A stretch of DNA of 64,000 nt. Source: Saccharothrix ecbatanensis. Its GTDB lineage: Bacteria > Actinomycetota > Actinomycetes > Mycobacteriales > Pseudonocardiaceae. Under the pieces are notes generated by a model. It searched no databases, was not told the DNA's origin, and saw nothing but the letters and a program-made list of their open reading frames with translations. Where the stretch lies: assembly GCF_014205015.1 (NCBI RefSeq), contig NZ_JACHMO010000001.1, forward strand, positions 2,108,001-2,172,000, read 5' to 3'. The translations under genes and the position numbers were made by a program. Of the stretch, positions 37,046-45,235 are shown piece after piece (position 1 is the first letter of the stretch; the number at the start of each line of letters is the position of its first letter).

Positions 37046-38472
37046 GAGGGTGCCCCGATGCGGTGACGGCACCCCTCGCAGTACACCCAGCCGGGCGGCC
37101 ACACCAGCCCGCAGTTCGGGCAGACGACGTCCGGCCCTTCGACTTCCGCGACCTCCACCACCTCGCCCGGCGGAACGCGGTTGGACTTCACCGAGCCCAT
37201 CGCACTGCTGAGGAGGTCTTCCGGTGAGAGCGACGGCTTGACCCGCACCACGCCGGCCGCGGGCTCGCCGACGACGTCCACCAACCGGCCCAACCGGCGC
37301 AGGGCCTCCGCGTTGCCGGTCGCGGAGGCGAGCGCCACGGCCAGTCCCCACTGCTCCTCGGCACGCCGCGCGTCCCCGACGTCGTACGCGTCGTAGCCGG
37401 CCATCATCGCCGCGCCGAGCTCGGTCTGCCGGCTGTAGTGGGCGACCAGCGGGTGGATCACGCTGGAGAGCTTGAGATCGGCGGTCCAGCGCACGCGGAT
37501 CACGCCGGGCCCGCCCCGATCCGCGCCGGGGTGGTCGACCTCCAGGTCCGCCCGCGCGACCTGGACCTCCTCGTTCAGCGGCGCGTCATCCCTGCTCACG
37601 TCGAGGCACACGTGGAAGTCCCGGCTCTCCTCGCCCCACGCGCCGGTCGAGAACACCGTCGTGCGCTGGTCGACGCGGGTGCCGTGTTCGGTCAGGTCCG
37701 CCTGCGTGGGCAGCACCTGCCGGACGAACCGCAGCCGGGCCGACCGCCCGATCCGGACCCGGATCCGGATGTCCGGCACGACCTTGTCCATCGCCGTGCG
37801 CATCATCCCGGCGAAGTCGGCCACCAGCTCGTCACCGGCCCGGACTGCGTCGGCGGACCCGTGCAGCACGGACACGATGCGCAGCAGCTCCTCCGGCGAC
37901 CAGTCCGCACCGATGCCGCGCGCGTCGCAGGTGAAGCGTCCCTCGCAGTCCGCGAGCACGGCGTCCAGCTCCTGCCTGGTCTCGTGCTCGTCGCGCCCGT
38001 CGGTGAGCAGCATGACGTGCCGGATCGCCGACGGGTGGGCGGCCAGCAGCCGGTCCGCCAGCCGCAGCCACGTGCCGATGGCGGTGCCGCCGTCGGGCCT
38101 CAGCCGGCGCACGGCCTGCTTCGCCATCGCCCTGGACTCGGACGTGGCGACGATGAGGCGCCCGTCCTTCGGGTACACCTCACGCGCGGTGTCGGTGCCC
38201 GCGACCACGGCGAAGTGCACGCCGTCGCGCAACGCGTCGATCGCGGCGGCGGCTGCCTCCCGGGCCGAGGCGATCTTGGTCGGCGGGTAGAGCATCGAGC
38301 TGGAGCAGTCGACGGCGATCACCTCGGCGGCGTCGGCCCCATCGGGTCCCGCCATGCCGCCGAGTCCTGCCGCGGTGACGGTCAGCACGGCGTGCATCTC
38401 CGTGTCGCCCGGTGACAGGTACTCGTTCTGCTCCACCGCCAGGGTGATCCGGGGCTGCGTTCCTGAGGTCAT
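37042..38472 (-). CDS. VWA domain protein with C-terminal zinc ribbon, cassette A
   Basis: A 476-residue cytoplasmic protein. A beta-rich start precedes a von Willebrand A domain (about 50-235) with an intact metal site: DCSSSM (D-x-S-x-S), the Thr of GGTAIG and the Asp of LLTDGRDE. A central domain of unknown type (about 240-350) is followed by a helical part, and the protein ends with a zinc ribbon CPNCG...CEGC. Two starts are possible: GTG at 38478, or ATG at 38472, which overlaps the kinase stop as ATGA and has GAGG 8 nt upstream. The second is preferred. VWA proteins usually act as metal-dependent binding partners; here that would be within the kinase pathway. Confidence 0.82.
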   Translation of the reverse strand: MTSGTQPRITLAVEQNEYLSPGDTEMHAVLTVTAAGLGGMAGPDGADAAEVIAVDCSSSMLYPPTKIASAREAAAAAIDALRDGVHFAVVAGTDTAREVYPKDGRLIVATSESRAMAKQAVRRLRPDGGTAIGTWLRLADRLLAAHPSAIRHVMLLTDGRDEHETRQELDAVLADCEGRFTCDARGIGADWSPEELLRIVSVLHGSADAVRAGDELVADFAGMMRTAMDKVVPDIRIRVRIGRSARLRFVRQVLPTQADLTEHGTRVDQRTTVFSTGAWGEESRDFHVCLDVSRDDAPLNEEVQVARADLEVDHPGADRGGPGVIRVRWTADLKLSSVIHPLVAHYSRQTELGAAMMAGYDAYDVGDARRAEEQWGLAVALASATGNAEALRRLGRLVDVVGEPAAGVVRVKPSLSPEDLLSSAMGSVKSNRVPPGEVVEVAEVEGPDVVCPNCGLVWPPGWVYCEGCRHRIGAPS

Positions 38473-40709
38473 CTCCACGTCCTCGGACGGGTCTTGTTGG
38501 CCAGGTCCATCAGGATGGCGAGGTCGTCGGCGTCGTCGGCCTGACCGGCCAACGCCCGGTACGACTCCGAAAGGTTGCGGGCCAACTCCTTCCTTGTCGG
38601 CCCGGAGCCGAAAATCCCGCCCCTGGGCAGCACGACGGGGTCGGCGACCGCCTCGAACGCGGCCTCCCGCAGGATCGCGGTCATCCGTTCACGGGCGGGA
38701 CCGGTCGGGGCGCCGCCGTCCAGGTAGAGGCCGGACAACCGGTCCGCGGCCTCGCTCAGGTCGGCCGGGTCGGGTTTGCCCTCGGCCGTGGTGGGCCCGA
38801 GCCGGCCGGCGAGGATGACCACGGCCGCGACCGCGGCGGCGTCGTAGTGCCGGGACACCTTCGGCACCTCGTCCAGCAACGCCACCGCACCGGCCCGATC
38901 ACGGCGGCCGAGCCGGATGCGTGCCAGCCCGAAGGCGGCGCTGCCCTGCGACCGGTCACGCCGCCAGACCGCCTCGTACAGCCTTTCCGCGCGGAAAAGA
39001 TCACCGCCGTGCTCGGCGCAGAACCCGAGCGCGAGCTTCGGCGCGTCCTCACCGGGCAGGGCGTCGTAGACGGCGTCGAACTCCGGCCGGGCCGCGTCGA
39101 CCTGGTTCCGGGCCAACGCGAGCAGCCCTCGGTGCCAGGCGATCCGCCAGCCGTCGGGCGCCAAGCCGATCACGGCCTCCAAGCTGACCACGGCATCCAG
39201 GTCGGCTGCGGCTTGGTCGGGTCTGGCCAGCTCCAGGTACGCCCGGCAGCGGGCGAACCTGACTTCGGCGGTGTCGAGCCCGGCCGTCGACAGCTTGTCG
39301 AGCAGCCGACGCGGTTCGGACGCGCCGGCGGCCGTCACGACGCTCTCGGCGGCGTCGTCCGGGTCGACCCGCGGCACGGGCAGCCCGACCGCGACCGCGC
39401 CGGGCGTCGGACGCCCGTCGGGCAGCGACTCGCCGGTGCCGCGGTACTCCTCGGGCCGGGTCCAGCGCGCCAACGGCGGCACCGAGCCCAGCCCGTCGTC
39501 GAGCAGCGCCGCCGTGGGCGTGAACGTGGTGGACGGCTCGGGCCTGGCGACCCCGTCGCGCAGGGAGGCGAACTCCCGCAGCACGCCGTCGAGCTGGTCG
39601 AGCATCTGCCGGGCCGACGCGAACCGCTGTGCCGGGTCCTTGTGGGCCGCGCGGTCGTGGAGTCGTTCCAACGACCTCGCCGCAGTGGCGAGGGGACTGG
39701 TGCTCTTCTCGATCGGGTAAAGCTGCCCCCAGTCGACGGTGGCGTGGAACAGCCGTTTCAGCATCTCCCCGACGGTGTGGATGTCGGACCGCACCGTCAG
39801 GTCGTGTGGGCCGCTGACTTCGGGCGCCTCGTACCCGTCCGTGCCGATCCTCGGTGACGTGTGGTCGTCGGCCCGGCGCACCCCGCCGAGGTCGATCACC
39901 TTCACCCGGCTCTCGTGCTCGCCGCGGTCGCCCGGCCGGACGATCACGTTGGCGGGCTTCATGTCGCAGTAGAGGAACCCGCGCCCGTGCAGGTACTCGA
40001 ATGCCTCCAGGACGTGCCTGACGCACGTGAGGACGTGCTCCGCCTTCAGCGGCTCACTCCCGAGCGAGGACCGCTGCTGTACCTCGCTCAACTCCAGCCC
40101 GTCGACGTACTCCATCACGATGTAGTCCCGCGACTCACCGGTCCGGGCATCGCGGTGCGGCACGAAGTTGAAGATCCGCACGATGTTCTTGTGGTCCATG
40201 GTGGTCAACGCACGGCGTTCCGCCACGGCCGACCCGGTGTCGTTCGCGTCGATCAAACCCTTGAGCACCACGAGGTTGCCGTCCAGGTGCGTGTCGCGCG
40301 CGAGGTAGACCCAGCCGATGCCGCCGCGGGCGAAGCACCCCAGCACCTCGTACTGGTCGGCCACCACAGTGCCCTGGTGAAGCGTCGGGAGGAACGAGTA
40401 CGGGTAGCCGCACGGGCCGCAGACCCCCTCGGCCCGCGCCGGGTTCCCCTTGTAGCTCCGACCGACCTCCGCCCCGCAACGGCCGCACCGGCGGCTCCGC
40501 TCCGGCACCTCCGCGTCGGAGCGGATGCGGCTCGACGGGTCGGGGAACGCGAAGACGGGCAACGACAACGGGTTGCCCCGCCGACCGCTGTCGGAGTCCG
40601 CCTGGACGTCGACCTGGACGTCGACGCTCAACGGCCGCCGGTCGCACGTGTCGCAGAAACCCGTCTCCTCCACGGTTCCGCCGCAGCCGGGCCGGTTGCA
40701 CGGGGTCAC
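38469..40709 (-). CDS. pknG: PknG-type serine/threonine protein kinase with TPR domain, cassette A
   Basis: A 746-residue soluble kinase built like mycobacterial PknG. An extra N-terminal zinc ribbon (C-x4-C-x9-C-x2-C, residues 4-22) precedes the rubredoxin-like site CGRCG...CGPCGYPYSFLP. The kinase domain (about 120-380) has the ATP Lys in VVLKGL, the non-RD catalytic loop YCDMKPANV and the metal motif IDLGGV. A TPR-like helical C-terminus ends with a PknG-like DLANKTRP. PknG regulates central nitrogen/carbon metabolism through GarA in mycobacteria. The GTG start overlaps the protease stop (GTGA) and its stop overlaps the VWA start. Target proteins here are unknown. Confidence 0.92.
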   Translation of the reverse strand: MTPCNRPGCGGTVEETGFCDTCDRRPLSVDVQVDVQADSDSGRRGNPLSLPVFAFPDPSSRIRSDAEVPERSRRCGRCGAEVGRSYKGNPARAEGVCGPCGYPYSFLPTLHQGTVVADQYEVLGCFARGGIGWVYLARDTHLDGNLVVLKGLIDANDTGSAVAERRALTTMDHKNIVRIFNFVPHRDARTGESRDYIVMEYVDGLELSEVQQRSSLGSEPLKAEHVLTCVRHVLEAFEYLHGRGFLYCDMKPANVIVRPGDRGEHESRVKVIDLGGVRRADDHTSPRIGTDGYEAPEVSGPHDLTVRSDIHTVGEMLKRLFHATVDWGQLYPIEKSTSPLATAARSLERLHDRAAHKDPAQRFASARQMLDQLDGVLREFASLRDGVARPEPSTTFTPTAALLDDGLGSVPPLARWTRPEEYRGTGESLPDGRPTPGAVAVGLPVPRVDPDDAAESVVTAAGASEPRRLLDKLSTAGLDTAEVRFARCRAYLELARPDQAAADLDAVVSLEAVIGLAPDGWRIAWHRGLLALARNQVDAARPEFDAVYDALPGEDAPKLALGFCAEHGGDLFRAERLYEAVWRRDRSQGSAAFGLARIRLGRRDRAGAVALLDEVPKVSRHYDAAAVAAVVILAGRLGPTTAEGKPDPADLSEAADRLSGLYLDGGAPTGPARERMTAILREAAFEAVADPVVLPRGGIFGSGPTRKELARNLSESYRALAGQADDADDLAILMDLANKTRPRTWR

Positions 40710-42226
40710 TTCGGCTCCTCCTGTCGCACTGCGCGCGCGTACGCCAGGACCGTGTCCCTCACGGCGGTCAGATCGGGTGGCGATCGGCGCAGCAACCCGG
40801 TGGCCGTGCGGTGCAGGGCGACGAGGTCGGCGCGCTCGGCGATCCGGCGCTTCACCGCCTCCGACAGGTAGACACCGAGCAGCTTCTCCTGTTCGTGGAG
40901 TTCACGCGGCACGTCACCGGGATCGGCGTCGGCCTCGATGGCGGCGACCTCGCGGGCGAACTTCTCCAGTCGTGGCCGCACCCGCGGGGGATCGAGGCGC
41001 TTGGCGACGATCCGCAGCTCGGTCGCCCGCTGCCTGAGCTTCGTCGCCCGGTCGTCGGGGTGCCGCATGATCACCCGGGTCAGGCCGTCCAGGCGCTGCT
41101 CGACTTCCCACGCCCAGGCAACGGCCAGGCTCGGCGAGGACTCGTGCCGGAACCCGAGGATGAGCCGGGTCCCGTGGTCGGCGAGCGGTCGCAGCACGTC
41201 GTTCAGCAAGCCGTCGGGGTGAACGGCCTCGTCCACGCCGTCCACCACGACCGTCATCGGCGGGATACCGGCCCGGACCACCGCGCTCGACCCGAGCCGG
41301 TCGTCCACGGCGATCCCCGCCCGGCGCACGATCCGCCGCGCCACCTGGTCCGCGGTCCGCTTCGCGGCGTCGACGGCCAGGTCGATGCTGCCGACCGCCG
41401 GCACCGTGCCCTCCGGCGCGTCGGAGGAGACCAACCGCGACCCCCGGTCGGACAACGCCACCAGCCGGTACAGCTCGCTCCGGTCGGCGCCCACCACGGT
41501 GATCACGACGTCACCGCGATCCCCCCGGGCCAGCCAGTCCGCCAGCGCCTTGGCCACACCGACCCGCGTGACGCCGGGCTCCGCCTTGCCGCTGAACACC
41601 TCGTCGGCGGCGGATTCGCCGGTCACCCACCGGTCCACGTCGGGGAGGTGCGAGACGATCGTCTCCACCGGGATCATCCACGACAGGCCGGCCGGCTGCG
41701 TGCTGTCCTTGTACTCGCTGACCACGATGCCGAGCACGGCGCCGGTCTGCTCGTCGACCACCCCACCGCCGCTGAACCCGCGACGCACCCGCTGCTCGAC
41801 GGTGGACCGGGCGTTCATCTGGATCCACTCCGACCCGGGACCGGCCGCGCCGGCGAGCACCGTGCGCGCGTAGACGCCGTCGCCGACCTTGGCGGGGAAC
41901 CCGAACACGTGCACGGCGCGGTCCCAGCTCACCGCCATCCGGCTCAGCACGGCGCCGGCGCCGGGTAACTCGCGATCCAGTTCGAGCAGCGCCACGTCAC
42001 CGCGACGGTCCGGCAGCACCGGCACGCTCTTGCGACCGACGGCCCGTGCGGTGGTGGACCCGACTTGGACCACGACGTCGTCACCGATGTCGGACACGAC
42101 GTGCGCACACGTCAGCACATGCCGTTGCCCCAGTTGGACTCCGGCGCCATGGGTGCGTCCCTCGGCGTCGACAAGGCGTACCCGCCACTGTTCGCCGTCG
42201 GACAAACGTCGCTGTCCAGCCCCCAC
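40706..42226 (-). CDS. Trypsin-like protease fused to a P-loop-less STAND-like domain, cassette A
   Basis: A 506-residue intracellular protein. Residues 15-210 are a chymotrypsin-fold protease with the triad in LTCAHVV, DVALLELD and GFSGGGV. Residues 230-430 resemble a STAND NTPase core: a strand ending VVITVVGADRSE, where a Walker A would be expected but no G-K-S/T is present, and later VVVDGVDEA, a Walker B/DE-like motif. A charged helical tail follows. The start is unclear. GTG 42226 gives the same length as the cassette B paralogue (507); GTG 42265 is an alternative. It heads the five-gene cassette A operon and is divergent from eis. No signal peptide is seen, so its substrates are probably cytoplasmic. 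Confidence 0.8.
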   Translation of the reverse strand: MGAGQRRLSDGEQWRVRLVDAEGRTHGAGVQLGQRHVLTCAHVVSDIGDDVVVQVGSTTARAVGRKSVPVLPDRRGDVALLELDRELPGAGAVLSRMAVSWDRAVHVFGFPAKVGDGVYARTVLAGAAGPGSEWIQMNARSTVEQRVRRGFSGGGVVDEQTGAVLGIVVSEYKDSTQPAGLSWMIPVETIVSHLPDVDRWVTGESAADEVFSGKAEPGVTRVGVAKALADWLARGDRGDVVITVVGADRSELYRLVALSDRGSRLVSSDAPEGTVPAVGSIDLAVDAAKRTADQVARRIVRRAGIAVDDRLGSSAVVRAGIPPMTVVVDGVDEAVHPDGLLNDVLRPLADHGTRLILGFRHESSPSLAVAWAWEVEQRLDGLTRVIMRHPDDRATKLRQRATELRIVAKRLDPPRVRPRLEKFAREVAAIEADADPGDVPRELHEQEKLLGVYLSEAVKRRIAERADLVALHRTATGLLRRSPPDLTAVRDTVLAYARAVRQEEPK

Positions 42227-42404
42227 GCCGCGACCATACGACGCGCCCCGACCCGCCCGAGGCACTCCGGGGATCAACCCCTCGAATGGCGCAAAGGGCG
42301 GCGTGTGCCCGACCGCAATTCGGTTGACCTGGACACGGCGCGAAGCTGGACTGCGTGGGACACCACGAGTCGTGGTCTGGGAATGCCAGGAGGAAGCGGC
42401 AGCA

Positions 42405-43613
42405 ATGGAGATTCGTTCCACGACCGACCAGGACCTCGACGTCTTCGTCGATACCCTCCATGTCGCGTTCGGGCATTTCCGGGAAGCCCCGACCGGGGGT
42501 GGTGGGCTCTGGTGGTCGGCGCTCGAAATGGACCGCGGCCTGCTCGCCGTGACGCCGGACGGCCGGCCCGTCGGCACCGCCGCCGCGTACTCCTTCGAGC
42601 TCACCCTGCCCGGCGAGACCATCGTCCCGGCCGCCGGGGTGAGCGCCGTCGGCGTGCTGCCCTCGCACCGACGCCAGGGCGTGCTCAGCGCGATGATGCG
42701 GCACCAGCTCACCGAGCTGCGGGCCCGAGGCGAGTTCCTGTCCGTGCTGCTGGCCACCGAGGCCGTGATCTACCGCAGGTTCGGCTACGGACCGGCGACC
42801 TACACGCAGACGCTGACGGTGCAGCGCCACCGTGCCGCTCTCGCGCTCCCTCGTGCGCCTGGAACGGCGACCGGCTCGGTCGAGGTGATGCGGCGCTCGG
42901 AGTGCGGAGGGATCCTAGAAGACGTCTACGACCGTTACCGCCGCGCACAGCCCGGCGCACTGTCCAGGCCGCGCAGTTGGTGGGCCGTGGGCGCCGGCCA
43001 GCCCCCGATCTCTCCCGCGCCGCGCTATGTCGCCGTCCACCGTGACACCGACGGTGTCCCGGACGGGTATGCCAGCTACTCGCTCGGCGAGCACGGCACC
43101 CTGACCGTCGACGAGACCATCGCCACCGACGACGCGGTCTCCACGGCCCTGGCCCGGTTCCTGCTCGGGCACGACCTGGTCACCCGGGTCGTGCTCAAGC
43201 ACTGCCCGCCGGACCACCCGCTGCGCTGGCAGCTGGCGGACTTCCGCGCCGGCGAGGTGGGCGGCGACACCGACTGGCTCTGGGTGCGGCTGCTGGACGT
43301 CCCGCGTGCGCTGACCGCGCGCGGTTGGTTCACCGATGGCGAGCTGGTCCTCGACGTCGAAGACCCGTTCCTCGGCGAGCACGGCCGCTACCTGCTGACC
43401 GTCCGCGACGGCAAGGCCGACTGCGTCCCGACGGACCGGGAGCCCGACCTGTCCCTGGACGTCAGCGACCTGGGCTCGGTCTACCTCGGCGGCACCGCCC
43501 CGAGCACGCTCGTGCGTGCCGGACACATCCGGGCCCACCACCCGGACGCGGCCACCCTCGCCGACGCCCTCTTCCGCGCCGAACGCCCACCGCACTGCCT
43601 GCACTGGTTCTGA
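42405..43613 (+). CDS. eis: Eis-family GNAT N-acetyltransferase
   Basis: A 402-residue protein of the Eis family, acetyl-CoA-dependent N-acetyltransferases that modify aminoglycosides and other amines. The acetyl-CoA loop is VGVLPSHRRQGVLSAM. The general-acid Tyr lies in EAVIYRRFGYGPAT. The chain ends in Phe, as in Eis where the terminal carboxylate is catalytic. The usual order is kept: two GNAT folds then an SCP2-like domain (about 300-402). ATG 42405 has AGGAGG upstream. It is divergent from the cassette A protease. Whether it gives aminoglycoside resistance is not known. Confidence 0.88.
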   Translation: MEIRSTTDQDLDVFVDTLHVAFGHFREAPTGGGGLWWSALEMDRGLLAVTPDGRPVGTAAAYSFELTLPGETIVPAAGVSAVGVLPSHRRQGVLSAMMRHQLTELRARGEFLSVLLATEAVIYRRFGYGPATYTQTLTVQRHRAALALPRAPGTATGSVEVMRRSECGGILEDVYDRYRRAQPGALSRPRSWWAVGAGQPPISPAPRYVAVHRDTDGVPDGYASYSLGEHGTLTVDETIATDDAVSTALARFLLGHDLVTRVVLKHCPPDHPLRWQLADFRAGEVGGDTDWLWVRLLDVPRALTARGWFTDGELVLDVEDPFLGEHGRYLLTVRDGKADCVPTDREPDLSLDVSDLGSVYLGGTAPSTLVRAGHIRAHHPDAATLADALFRAERPPHCLHWF

Positions 43614-43634
43614 ACCGCACGATCCTGAGCCCGT

Positions 43635-44030
43635 TCACGCTCCTTGAGGTGGCACGGACCGCACCAGCGCCAGCTGCCTGCTCGCCGCCGTCAACAACGT
43701 GCGGGCCTCCAACAGCTCACCGAACGCAAGGTGCTCGCACGCCGCCCTGGCGCAGGCGTGTGCCTGCTGGAGCAGGGACCGGTCGCCCGCCCGCACACCG
43801 ACGTCGAGGAACTCCAGGAGGTCGTCCCGAGCACTCTGCGCGTACACCTCGGCGTCCTCCGGCAAAGGGGCCTTGGCCGACGCGGACGTGGTCACGCGCA
43901 ACGCCTTCTGGATCGCCTGGTCCGCCAGGTCCGCGACTTCCCGGATCGACTGCTCGCCACGCGCGTCCGCGCCCGGCGGACCGCCTTCGCGCACTGACGT
44001 GTCGGCACGCTCCGGTTCCATCCCGATCAC
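43635..44030 (-). CDS. Small acidic helical protein of unknown function
   Basis: A predicted 131-residue protein, rich in Ala and Glu and almost all helical (REVADLADQAIQKALRV, DDLLEFLDVGV, ACEHLAFGELLEARTLL). It ends 21 bp from the convergent eis gene. Codon use and the amphipathic pattern suggest a real gene, although no family is recognised. The start may be GTG 44030 (GGAGG 3 nt upstream) or ATG 44021 (GGAGG 11 nt upstream). Confidence 0.5.
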   Translation of the reverse strand: MIGMEPERADTSVREGGPPGADARGEQSIREVADLADQAIQKALRVTTSASAKAPLPEDAEVYAQSARDDLLEFLDVGVRAGDRSLLQQAHACARAACEHLAFGELLEARTLLTAASRQLALVRSVPPQGA

Positions 44031-44293
44031 CGCCTCCGCCGTCGGCCCACGACTCGGACTGCTTGGCGTGGGCGTCGGATACCCGGGTCGACCGCGGTCA
44101 ACCGCACCATTCCCGCTCCAGGCAGTCGACCCTCCCCGTGCGTCAGTGATGACGGTGGGTGATTGTCGGGTTTGGTCGCCACGAGGGCTGTCACCGTTCC
44201 AGGGGGAGGGCGTCCGCCGGCGGTTAGCGCGGTCGGGGCGGGATACCCAGGCCCAACGGGCAGGCGTCGCGCTCCCTCATGAGGAGGATTCGG

Positions 44294-45235
44294 ATGCGAG
44301 TGCTGGTCACGGGTGCCCACGGCAAGCTGGGCGCGGCGACGGTCGAGAAGCTGGTGCGGAGCGGGCACGAGGTGACCGGGGTCGACCTCGCGCCACCGGT
44401 GCACGACCGCTCCCTGGACGCCGCCTACTTCCAGGCCGACCTCGCCGACGCGGGCCAGGTCGCGGCCATCGTGCCGGGCCACGACGCCGTCGTGCACGCC
44501 GCCGCGGTGCCCAGTCCCAAGCACCACCCGTCGCAGGTGATCTTCCAGAACAACGTGATGTCGACGTACCACCTGGTAGAGGCCGCCGAACGGGCGGGCG
44601 CGCGGCGGTTCGTCTTCATCTCCAGCGAGACCGTGCCCGGGTTCTCCTTCCCCAAGCGCTACTTCCACGCCGACTACGCGCCCATCGACGAGGAACACCG
44701 GGTCCGCCCGCAGGACCCGTACGCGCTGTCCAAACGGGTCGGTGAAGAGCTCATGGACGCCGTCACCGCGCGCAGCGACCTCACCGCCGTCTCCATCCGT
44801 CCGACGTGGATCCAGTGGGAGGGCAACATCGAGCGCAACATCGGCCCGGTCGTGCGCGCCCGCGGCTCGGACACCAGCGCGTCGTTCTGGTCGTACGTTG
44901 TGGTCTACGACGTCGCGGACCTCATCGAGGCGGCCGCCACCGCCGACACGCCGGGCCACGAGGTGGTCTACGCCGCGGCGGCGGACAACGTGGCCAACCT
45001 GCCGTTGCACGACCTCGTGCGCCGCCACTTCGGTGACGAGGTCGAGTTGCGGCCGGTGGCGCGGGTGGACGCCTCGGGCATCTCGTGCGCGAAGGCGGCC
45101 CGCCTGTTCGGCTGGAAACCCGTGCGCCACCGGCGTGACTGGCTGGACGACGACGGTCACCTGCTGCCGGAAGTGCGGGAGAGGCTGGACCGGGAGGACA
45201 CCGGCGTGCACCGCGGGCTGCGCGCGATCCGCTGA
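44294..45235 (+). CDS. NAD(P)-dependent epimerase/dehydratase (extended SDR)
   Basis: A 313-residue extended short-chain dehydrogenase. The Rossmann motif GAHGKLGAAT lies at the N-terminus and the catalytic Y-x-x-x-K is DPYALSKR (about residue 145). Members act on nucleotide sugars or related carbonyl compounds; the C-terminal region does not reveal the substrate. ATG 44294 has GAGGAGG 6 nt upstream. The stop overlaps the start of an MFS gene by one base (TGATG), so they form an operon. Confidence 0.85.
   Translation: MRVLVTGAHGKLGAATVEKLVRSGHEVTGVDLAPPVHDRSLDAAYFQADLADAGQVAAIVPGHDAVVHAAAVPSPKHHPSQVIFQNNVMSTYHLVEAAERAGARRFVFISSETVPGFSFPKRYFHADYAPIDEEHRVRPQDPYALSKRVGEELMDAVTARSDLTAVSIRPTWIQWEGNIERNIGPVVRARGSDTSASFWSYVVVYDVADLIEAAATADTPGHEVVYAAAADNVANLPLHDLVRRHFGDEVELRPVARVDASGISCAKAARLFGWKPVRHRRDWLDDDGHLLPEVRERLDREDTGVHRGLRAIR

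Noticed and set aside
42227..42404. TTGACC upstream of eis as a -35 box
   Set aside because: No acceptable -10 element at 16-19 bp spacing.
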